A stretch of 5,293 nucleotides of DNA from an uncultured Treponema sp. (GTDB taxonomy: Bacteria > Spirochaetota > Spirochaetia > Treponematales > Treponemataceae), in contig CAJPTT010000191.1 of NCBI GenBank assembly GCA_905373565.1, forward strand, positions 1 through 5,293. Direction: 5' to 3'. Below are positions 1-4,007 of the stretch, piece after piece; positions within the stretch are counted from its first letter, which is position 1; every line of letters begins with the position of its first letter. A program made the translations under genes and the position numbers. The notes under the pieces were generated by a model. The model made no database searches and had not been told where the DNA came from. It saw nothing but the letters and a program-made list of their open reading frames with translations.

Positions 1-188
1 CGGTGAACCCACTCGTGGTCTTGTTCGACGAACCGCTTTCCGCCCTCGACGCTCCGCTGCGGCTTAAACTCCGCGAAGAGCTCAAAAAACATCAAGCCGA
101 AATGCAGTACACGGCAATCTACGTTACCCATGACCGCGACGAAGCCGAGTATCTCACCGACAATATCATCGAAATGTCTTTCTCCTGA
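1..188 (+). CDS. ABC transporter ATP-binding protein, C-terminal fragment (5' end outside window)
   Basis: This is the end of the nucleotide-binding subunit of an ABC importer, which hydrolyses ATP on the cytoplasmic side of the membrane. The frame is open from the window edge (first whole codon at base 3). Visible in order are the Walker B strand LVVLFDEP with its catalytic glutamate, the D-loop SALD, and the H-loop VTHD with the switch histidine, followed by the usual DEA helix. The wording PLSALDAPLR is typical of the PotA/FbpC/ModC type (polyamine, ferric iron, molybdate or similar), but the substrate cannot be told from this piece. The protein stops about 17 residues after the H-loop histidine with EMSFS, where relatives normally run on for at least 15-20 residues and often have a further regulatory domain. 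It may therefore be a naturally short member or 3'-truncated. A long palindrome begins 32 bases after the stop. Confidence 0.85.
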   Translation, partial: VNPLVVLFDEPLSALDAPLRLKLREELKKHQAEMQYTAIYVTHDRDEAEYLTDNIIEMSFS

Positions 189-220
189 TCGAAATTTTAG
201 GTATCATTTCTTTAAGCTCA

Positions 221-361
221 GGGCAAACGCATCAGGCAAATAGATAAAAATCGCAGAATCACGAGGCTGTGAGACCATTTGAGACGCAAAGCGGCGAAAC
301 TCTGGTTGAACAGCCTTGTGATTCTGCGGGGATATCTAAAAAACGTCTGATGCGTTTGCCC
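221..361. repeat. Long imperfect palindrome between the ABC ATPase and rqcH
   Basis: The outer arms are perfect 15-mers: GGGCAAACGCATCAG at 221-235 and its reverse complement at 347-361. Inner arms of 18 bases at 253-270 and 310-327 match at 17 positions, and the odd one still pairs as G-U. A 6-bp helix (241-246 with 333-338) lies between them, separated by small internal loops. The whole 141-base segment would fold into one long hairpin with an apical region at about 271-309. There is no T-run after it, so it does not look like a simple intrinsic terminator. It ends 8 bases before the rqcH ribosome binding site. It could be a small non-autonomous mobile repeat or a leader structure. No target-site duplication is evident. 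Confidence 0.75.
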
Positions 362-368
362 TGTGACT

Positions 369-373
369 GGAGG
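369..373 (+). promoter_or_regulatory. Shine-Dalgarno site fixing the rqcH start
   Basis: GGAGG lies 5 bases before the ATG at 379. An in-frame GTG at 373 overlaps this site and so is unlikely to be the initiation codon. The ATG gives a protein beginning MSLNCAEIDK. Confidence 0.75.
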
Positions 374-378
374 TGGAG

Positions 379-1908
379 ATGTCGCTGAATTGCGCTGAAA
401 TTGATAAAATTCTGGAAGAGCTCGATTTGGAAGGCTCATACATACAAAAGGTGGTGCAGTCCTCTTATTCCGTGATGGTGCTGCACCTCTATAAGACCCG
501 CCCGATGAGTCTGGTCATCTGTCTTGAACCGGGGGCGTGCCGCTTGCATGAAACTACGCGGAAGATTCCTAAGTTCGACAAGCCGCTCCGTTTTATGGAG
601 CTGCTCCGTTCCCGTCTCCGCGGCGCCAAGGTTACCGAGGCTGTCCAGCTGAACAACGACCGCATTGTCAGGCTTGCATTGGAGACCGCTTCAGGTACGC
701 TCCGCCTCTATATCCGGTTGTGGAGCGGGGCTGCGAATATGCTGCTTGTCGATAATGGTATTATCGTCGATGCCTTTTACCGCCGCCCTTCCCGCCATGA
801 AGTGAGCGGAGAGCCGTGGCAACCCCTACCGGGAGAATCCGATGCGGCTGCGACGCAGACTTTTGGAAGCGAGCCGAGTGTTGCGGCAGGCAGCGAATCA
901 AAAGTCATTGCAGAAATCGTACCTACTGCCATGTCGCTTGTAGCTGCTGACAAGCCGCTAAAAACCTACACCGTCCGCAGCTATGATACATCCAAGACCT
1001 TTAACGAAGCGATTGACGAATGGTATGCGCGGCAGGCGCCGGTGCTTTCGCTTGAAGCCTTACGTGCGGAAGCGGAGCGTTTTTACGGTCTTAAAATAGA
1101 AAAGATTTCCCGCGCACTTGAAAAACTCGAAGCAAAAAAACATTCGTTTTTGCAGGCGGATACGCTAAAACATCAGGGAGATTTACTGCTGGCAAATATC
1201 TACCGGATTCCGCAGGGCGCGGCTTCCGTCGAACTGGAAGATTATGACGCGGACAACCGGATTATCCGCATTACCCTCGACCCGAGAAAAACCGTGCAGG
1301 AAAATGCCGCCGGATACTATGAGCGGTATAAAAAAGCGGTTTCGGGGCTTGAAGCGCTCACCGATGACATCGAAGCCTCCAAGCGGACGCTCGCCGCGCT
1401 TAACGAAGAACTTGCAAAGCTGCGGGTTGAAGAAAATCCTTACCTTATCGAAAAGGTGCTGCACAAAAGAAAGATACCTGTGCAGCGGAAACAGGCAGCT
1501 CAAGAAAAGGAGCGGCCGGGACTTACGTTCTACCATGACGGATGGATTTTGTATGTTGGTAGGACAGCCGCCGAAAACGATGAGCTGTTACGGCATCACG
1601 TGCGGGGCAAGGATATGTGGCTCCATGTGCGGGACTATTCCGGCGGCTATGTCTTTATCAAAAACAAAAACGGAAAGACTGTTCCGCTACCGGTGTTGAT
1701 TGCCGCGGGGAACCTCGCCGTGTTTTATTCAAAGGCGCGCCGGAACGAACAAGCCGATCTCTACTACACCGCAGTGAAGAACTTACGGAGAGCGAAGAAC
1801 GCGCCGAAAGGAACCGTGCTCCCGTCAAACGAAAAAAATCTTTCTATTAAACTTGATCCGGCGGTTCTGAAACAGCTTGAACAGTCGCGGGGGGAAGTGC
1901 TTAGCTGA
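379..1908 (+). CDS. rqcH: Rqc2-homologue RqcH / NFACT RNA-binding protein (FbpA family)
   Basis: Ribosome-associated quality-control factor of the NFACT family. In Bacillus subtilis, RqcH binds 50S subunits carrying a stalled peptidyl-tRNA and recruits tRNA-Ala so that alanine tails are added to the nascent chain; older annotations call it fibronectin-binding protein. Residues 1-150 form the NFACT-N domain, with the conserved Asp-Arg pair at D94-R95 (NNDRIV) that is required for function in characterised members. Residues about 225-270 and 320-370 are charged and probably helical coiled coil, enclosing the signature LDP...ENA..YYERYKK at 300-319. The NFACT-R (DUF814) domain covers about 383-495, with VGR...END at 393-401 and DMWLHVR at 412-418. 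The length of 509 residues is shorter than the roughly 570 of B. subtilis; the region before residue 200, where the helix-hairpin-helix part should be, is poorly recognisable. The usual G-(S/P)-H-V after the W-H-V motif is GGYV here. It appears monocistronic. Confidence 0.93.
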   Translation: MSLNCAEIDKILEELDLEGSYIQKVVQSSYSVMVLHLYKTRPMSLVICLEPGACRLHETTRKIPKFDKPLRFMELLRSRLRGAKVTEAVQLNNDRIVRLALETASGTLRLYIRLWSGAANMLLVDNGIIVDAFYRRPSRHEVSGEPWQPLPGESDAAATQTFGSEPSVAAGSESKVIAEIVPTAMSLVAADKPLKTYTVRSYDTSKTFNEAIDEWYARQAPVLSLEALRAEAERFYGLKIEKISRALEKLEAKKHSFLQADTLKHQGDLLLANIYRIPQGAASVELEDYDADNRIIRITLDPRKTVQENAAGYYERYKKAVSGLEALTDDIEASKRTLAALNEELAKLRVEENPYLIEKVLHKRKIPVQRKQAAQEKERPGLTFYHDGWILYVGRTAAENDELLRHHVRGKDMWLHVRDYSGGYVFIKNKNGKTVPLPVLIAAGNLAVFYSKARRNEQADLYYTAVKNLRRAKNAPKGTVLPSNEKNLSIKLDPAVLKQLEQSRGEVLS

Positions 1909-1920
1909 TGGGTAATGGGG

Positions 1921-1967
1921 AAGGGAAGGAAAATTCATAATTATGAATTATGAATTATTTTTCCCTT
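1921..1967. terminator. AT-rich palindrome after rqcH, possible bidirectional terminator
   Basis: AATTCATAATTATGAATT (1932-1949) is a perfect 18-bp palindrome. A larger hairpin is also possible: 1921-1938 against 1950-1967, pairing at 15 of 18 positions plus G-U pairs, with an 11-base loop and an A-rich 5' arm facing a T-rich 3' arm. It starts 12 bases after the rqcH stop and lies between rqcH and the convergent minus-strand regulator gene, a position that suits transcription termination from both sides. The stem is weak in G-C, so this is inference. Confidence 0.4.
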
Positions 1968-2149
1968 GCACCTTTCTCTTTTTATTCCTATACTATTTCT
2001 ATGCTGAGTTTCAGAACCGGATCTCTACAGTATCAATTATCTCCCCCAAAAGCGCAAAACCTGTACGCTGTAGAAAATCTGAAAAAAGAGCACCATCATG
2101 TCATCATTCATCTTGTTACATCCCGTCCTACTATCCGGCATTGTGCCGA
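1968..2149. other. Intergenic stretch with no convincing gene
   Basis: AT-rich sequence between the palindrome after rqcH and the 3' end of the minus-strand regulator. A plus-strand frame is open through it (1950-2180, with an internal ATG at 2001), but it has no ribosome binding site, an irregular composition and no family I recognise, and it runs into the antisense of the regulator. I see no RNA gene or clear promoter in it. Confidence 0.4.
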
Positions 2150-2428
2150 TTACACAACGTTTTCCTTTGTTGCTTTTTGAGCTGCTGCCATAACAGCATC
2201 CCAATCGGGTAGATTGAGCTTTTCTGCAATTTTTTGCTGAATGCGGGCAGAAGTGCGTTTGCCGTGAATAACCGCCCATACGGAGGTGTCGTTGACCTCA
2301 AGTTCTTCTGCAATGCCGGGATTGGAAACATTGATAAGAGAAAGCCGGTACTGTATCCATCCGCCGTAGACATGTCCGAGTGTGCGGTTTTTTTTCGGCT
2401 TGTGGATTTTCTTTTTTTGCGGTATCAT
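2150..2428 (-). CDS. Small helix-turn-helix DNA-binding protein
   Basis: A 92-residue protein, probably a transcriptional regulator of the compact phage or plasmid type (Ner/Nlp-like or Cro-like in size and pattern; exact family not established). The first 15 residues are strongly basic (KKKIHKPKKN). A helix-turn-helix follows at about residues 38-60: GIAEELEVNDTSVWAVIHGK, with the pattern Ala-x3-x-Val-x-x-x-x-Val expected of a turn and recognition helix. A further helix (RIQQKIAEKLNL) follows, the arrangement of many immunity-type regulators. The start at 2428 is supported by an AAAGGA ribosome binding site 7 bases upstream on the minus strand. Two overlapping alternative minus-strand frames lack this. 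It is transcribed away from the S24-like frame, and the shared control region holds short inverted repeats that could be its operators. The real target is unknown. Confidence 0.75.
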   Translation of the reverse strand: MIPQKKKIHKPKKNRTLGHVYGGWIQYRLSLINVSNPGIAEELEVNDTSVWAVIHGKRTSARIQQKIAEKLNLPDWDAVMAAAQKATKENVV

Positions 2429-2442
2429 AAAACCATCCTTTA

Positions 2443-2456
2443 CCTGTTTTTACAGG
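2443..2456. promoter_or_regulatory. Candidate operator in the divergent control region
   Basis: CCTGT-TTTT-ACAGG is a perfect 5+5 inverted repeat, 15 bases upstream of the minus-strand helix-turn-helix gene start and next to its ribosome binding site. Spacing and symmetry suit binding by a dimeric HTH protein, and autoregulation is a reasonable guess. No second copy of the sequence was found nearby to strengthen it. Confidence 0.35.
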
Positions 2457-2469
2457 CTTGTAGTGTTAA

Positions 2470-2504
2470 GAAAAGCGAAAGCGGTGTATTTTTTTTCGCT
2501 TTTC
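2470..2504. repeat. 11-bp perfect inverted repeat
   Basis: GAAAAGCGAAA at 2470-2480 is the exact reverse complement of TTTCGCTTTTC at 2494-2504, with a 13-base loop that ends in a T-run. It lies between the divergent HTH gene and the S24-like frame. It could be an operator, or a weak terminator for plus-strand transcription; the sequence does not decide between them. Confidence 0.45.
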
Positions 2505-2506
2505 CC

Positions 2507-2842
2507 GTTCCGCGTCAATTACGGCGCTTTGGAGAGAAGCTTGCGGCCTTGTATGTTGATGGAGACAGCATGGAGCCGACCTACTTCCGCGGCGATATGA
2601 TTATTTGCGATTCTTTAGGATGGGACGGGGAAGGTATCTATGCTATCCAGAAGAATTTAAGTATACACGATACCGAACCAAAATTGTACAATAGACCTGT
2701 ATTAAAAGATGACATTTACTACGCTTTATATTTTGCAGATAAGTTTGGTCATATCATTAGGGTTAAAAAGGGAAGGTCGTATCAATTATATTTGCCGGGA
2801 ACGATAGAATTAGCAAATACAATCGAGGCTCGCAATGACTAA
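2507..2842 (+). pseudogene. S24/LexA-type peptidase-repressor remnant fused to an unrecognised tail
   Basis: The first part (to about 2656) reads like the front of the S24 domain of CI/LexA-type repressors: FGEKLAALYVDGDSMEPT, then RGDMIICD, then DGEGIYAIQKN. The nucleophile serine is in GDSMEPT (codon 2567-2569). In intact members this domain follows an N-terminal helix-turn-helix and, about 35-40 residues after the serine, carries the catalytic lysine in a VKR-like strand. Neither is present: no HTH lies upstream in this frame, and after IQKN the similarity ends. The frame nevertheless stays open for 61 more codons of unrecognised sequence and overlaps the next gene by 8 bases. No ATG with a ribosome binding site precedes the GDSM motif; an in-frame TTG at 2549 lies about 14 bases after GGAG but is weak. 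The frame is also open upstream to 2234, but there it is antisense to the HTH gene. Best read as a decayed repressor; expression of the tail as a real protein is possible. Confidence 0.55.
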
Positions 2843-3062
2843 ACGAAAAGCGCTTATTTTTGCATTGCTGTTTGCTGCCGTTGCCGGTATCTGCGCAACC
2901 GATACCGGTAAGAAGGTGTACATAACCGATACGGGGAAAAAGTATCACTGTAAAAATTGCCGAACGTTAAAAAAGTCCAAGCATCTTACGGAGCTTACGG
3001 TTAAAGACGCACAGGCGAGAGGGTATACGGCTTGTAAGGTGTGTAAGCCGCCTGAAAAGTAG
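2835..3062 (+). CDS. Small exported protein with two CxxC pairs (nuclease-associated metal-binding-like motif)
   Basis: A 75-residue protein. Residues 1-21 are an export signal: basic MTKRK, a hydrophobic stretch ALIFALLFAAVAGI, then C20-A21. It may be cut by signal peptidase I; C20 as a lipoprotein cysteine is less likely because Ile precedes it. The mature part holds YHCKNCRTLKKSK and GYTACKVCKPP, giving cysteine pairs at 39/42 and 67/70 plus His38, likely to bind zinc or form disulfides. From memory this pattern (TGKKYH..C..LKKSK...A...GYT.CKVC.PP) resembles a small domain often attached to secreted thermonuclease-like or other exported proteins, here standing alone. Residues 22-36 contain an imperfect repeat of TDTGKK, mirrored by a 27-base-spaced DNA repeat (AACCGATAC at 2897 and 2924). 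The start has GAGG 6 bases upstream. The upstream S24-like frame overlaps it, which suggests translational coupling. Function unknown. Confidence 0.75.
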   Translation: MTKRKALIFALLFAAVAGICATDTGKKVYITDTGKKYHCKNCRTLKKSKHLTELTVKDAQARGYTACKVCKPPEK

Positions 3063-3245
3063 AGGAGAGGAAAAGGAAACCCGTACATGAGTGAATTAAA
3101 GAAGCTCGGCTGTACCGTCTCGGCTTTCCGAATGATGAAGTGCGATACGGTTTTTTAAAGAATCTATTACCTGCATACACTGCGGTACCGTTTAGTGAGA
3201 CGGGAAAATCAATATGGCAGTTTGTAGAAGATGTCCGCAAGGGGA

Positions 3246-3300
3246 AGGTCGATTCTTTTATGGAACGGATGCAATCGATCATTTCCGGAATACCGTATGA
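3246..3300 (+). repeat. 55-bp exact duplicate of 5239-5293
   Basis: These 55 bases are identical to the last 55 bases of the window, in equivalent codons (VDSFMERMQSIISGIPY) of the two paralogues. Flanking sequence on the left is similar but clearly diverged, so this segment is better conserved than its surroundings. That suggests recent duplication or gene conversion. The right end of the match cannot be seen. Confidence 0.9.
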
Positions 3301-3400
3301 TAATTTCAGCGGAGAGAAACTGAAATTGCGGGAGCAGAATTACCAGACAGCGGTATACCTCATCTTTGCGCTGATGGGGCAGTTTGTGCAGACGGAGCTT

Positions 3401-3508
3401 CACTGCTATGGCAGTGCCGCCACGGATGGCGGTGGCTCCACACAGCAGCGATGTTTCGGCAGTGCCGAAACTCGTAGTCAAAACTATACACGGATATATA
3501 GTTTTGAC
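3401..3508 (+). repeat. Multi-hairpin element, copy A, inserted in frame in the nuclease domain
   Basis: A 108-base (36-codon) insertion made of four consecutive hairpins: CACTGC/GCAGTG (3401-3416), CCGCCA/TGGCGG (3417-3432), GTTTCGGCA-G-TGCCGAAAC (3453-3471), and GTCAAAACTATA (3477-3488) with its exact complement at 3497-3508. It starts and ends on codon boundaries of the host gene. It encodes a Gly/Ser/Thr-rich insert (ATDGGGSTQ within it) with no resemblance to the nuclease fold. The 92 bases 3417-3508 correspond to 3754-3845 (copy B): linkers are conserved and stem sequences replaced. Both arms of stems are perfect here, which random coding sequence would not show. Element family not recognised. 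Confidence 0.8.
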
Positions 3509-3670
3509 GATGCGACAGGAAGAATAGATTGTGTAGTGTGTACTGCCGATACTGTTTATCTTTTTGAGTTTAAGCTAAGTGGTAACGGCAACGCGGAAGA
3601 TGCAATCGCACAAATACAAAAGCAAAACTACGCTGCAAAGTATAAGACGGACGGAAAGAAGATTGTACTC

Positions 3671-3753
3671 ATCGGTGCAGGATTTGAGGAAGCAACGCGG
3701 ACAATTAAGAATTGGAAAGTAGAACAGCTATGATAGATAAATCCTGCACCGAT
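3671..3753. repeat. 15-bp inverted repeat enclosing the 3' end of the nuclease pseudogene
   Basis: ATCGGTGCAGGATTT (3671-3685, coding for IGAGF) is the exact reverse complement of AAATCCTGCACCGAT (3739-3753). The 53-base interval contains the last codons and the stop of the gene. The right arm directly abuts the CCGCC that begins hairpin-element copy B, just as the right arm of the first hairpin of copy A abuts its CCGCC. It may thus be the first, enlarged hairpin of copy B. Confidence 0.8.
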
Positions 3754-3845
3754 CCGCCATGGAGGGCGGTGGTTCTACGCAGTAATGAGTTTCAGTATTA
3801 GCTGAAACTCATCGTTAAAGATGTACAAGGATGTACATCTTTAAC
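3754..3845 (+). repeat. Multi-hairpin element, copy B, intergenic
   Basis: Same 92-base plan as 3417-3508. CCGCC/GGCGG (3754-3769) is followed by the conserved linker GTGGTTCTACGCAG. Next comes ATGAGTTTCAG (3785-3795) pairing with CTGAAACTCAT (3802-3812), then GTTAAAGATGTACA (3814-3827) pairing perfectly with 3832-3845 around an AGGA loop. The first 29 bases match copy A at 24 positions, and four of the five changes are transitions. The stems of the second and third hairpins differ in sequence from copy A but remain fully paired. In this copy two adjacent stop codons follow the CAG of the linker, so it is not read through in the frame used in copy A. The last hairpin is strong and followed by AGGGTTTT, so it may also end transcription of the upstream gene. 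Confidence 0.8.
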
Positions 3846-3907
3846 AGGGTTTTAGTGAAGAGACGAGAACGATTAAGGACTGGAAAACCGAAGCGCTAGA
3901 AAAATAA
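3845..3907 (+). pseudogene. Stray C-terminal tail of another AAA/PD-(D/E)XK paralogue
   Basis: Read in the frame of 3848, this stretch encodes GFSEETRTIKDWKTEALEK and a TAA stop. It aligns with GFEEATRTIKNWKVEQL, the last residues of the truncated gene upstream, at both protein and DNA level. A TAA lies just before it (3842-3844) and no start is possible, so it is a remnant of the 3' end of a related gene, cut off by or joined to hairpin copy B. It is more likely a scar of recombination between paralogues than a functional piece. Confidence 0.7.
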
Positions 3908-3972
3908 ACAACCGAAGCTACCAAGTGCGCGGAAAATGCAGAGGGTTCACAGTTACCGTTGAAATTGACAAA
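3908..3972. other. Short intergenic gap upstream of the AAA gene promoter
   Basis: Nothing recognisable is seen before the promoter of the gene at 4008, apart from a TTGACA at 3965-3970. Its spacing to possible -10 boxes is poor: 14 bases to GATAAT at 3985, 25 to TATACT at 3996. Confidence 0.3.
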
Positions 3973-4001
3973 TTGCAGAAAAACGATAATCCTGCTATAC
4001 T
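3973..4001 (+). promoter_or_regulatory. Extended -10 promoter giving a leaderless transcript
   Basis: TTGCAG (3973-3978), a 17-base spacer, then TATACT (3996-4001) preceded by TGC, which makes an extended -10 box. With the usual spacing, transcription would begin at about 4008, the A of the ATG of the AAA-ATPase-like gene. No Shine-Dalgarno sequence is present in the six bases before that ATG, or further upstream at a useful distance, which agrees with a leaderless mRNA. Confidence 0.55.
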
Positions 4002-4007
4002 TACCCT

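Larger units (their letters stand above)
3095..3733 (+). pseudogene. 5'-truncated AAA-ATPase-like/PD-(D/E)XK nuclease paralogue carrying an in-frame hairpin element
   Basis: C-terminal part of the same family as the gene at 4008. IKEARLYRLGFPNDEVRYGF aligns with that protein's residues near 364-383 and then continues through the PDDEXK_9 nuclease domain. Catalytic-type residues are visible: Asp in GRIDCVV, and Glu and Lys in YLFEFKL, followed by the family's closing pattern IAQIQKQNYAAKY...GKKIVLIGAGFEEATRTIKNW. The ATPase half is absent. At the 5' edge a TGA (3092-3094) stands where the intact paralogue has TAC. An in-frame GTG at 3140 is the first ordinary start codon and has no ribosome binding site, so expression is doubtful. 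A 108-base element (3401-3508) is inserted between QTEL and DATGRID; removing it restores a normal-looking domain. Possibly a stand-alone nuclease domain if GTG is used, but gene decay is more likely. Confidence 0.75.

Noticed and set aside
281..305. The 5' palindrome (221-361) as a third copy of the multi-hairpin element
   Set aside because: It shares only a short CGAAACTC string and lacks the CCGCC hairpin and the GTGGYTCYACRCAG linker; its architecture is one long hairpin, not a series.
1183..1850. Several long frames on both strands inside rqcH
   Set aside because: They are shadows of the rqcH reading frame, with no family features or ribosome binding sites.
1950..2180. Plus-strand open frame after rqcH (76 residues, or from ATG 2001)
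   Set aside because: No ribosome binding site, starts in a palindrome, irregular residue composition, and its end is antisense to the better supported HTH gene.
2037..2373. Minus-strand frames overlapping the HTH gene (2037-2279 and 2131-2373)
   Set aside because: Both lie in other frames of the HTH gene, which has a recognisable fold, basic N-terminus and ribosome binding site; these do not.
2234..2506. Upstream extension of the S24-containing frame
   Set aside because: The frame is open here, but the translation has no S24 or HTH character, is antisense to the HTH gene and crosses its control region.
3401..3845. Integron attC sites or a CRISPR array as explanation for the paired hairpins
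   Set aside because: There are no RYYYAAC/GTTRRRY ends in attC orientation with cassette-like spacing, and only two copies, 337 bases apart, with no uniform repeat-spacer pattern. The stems themselves vary, which neither system predicts.
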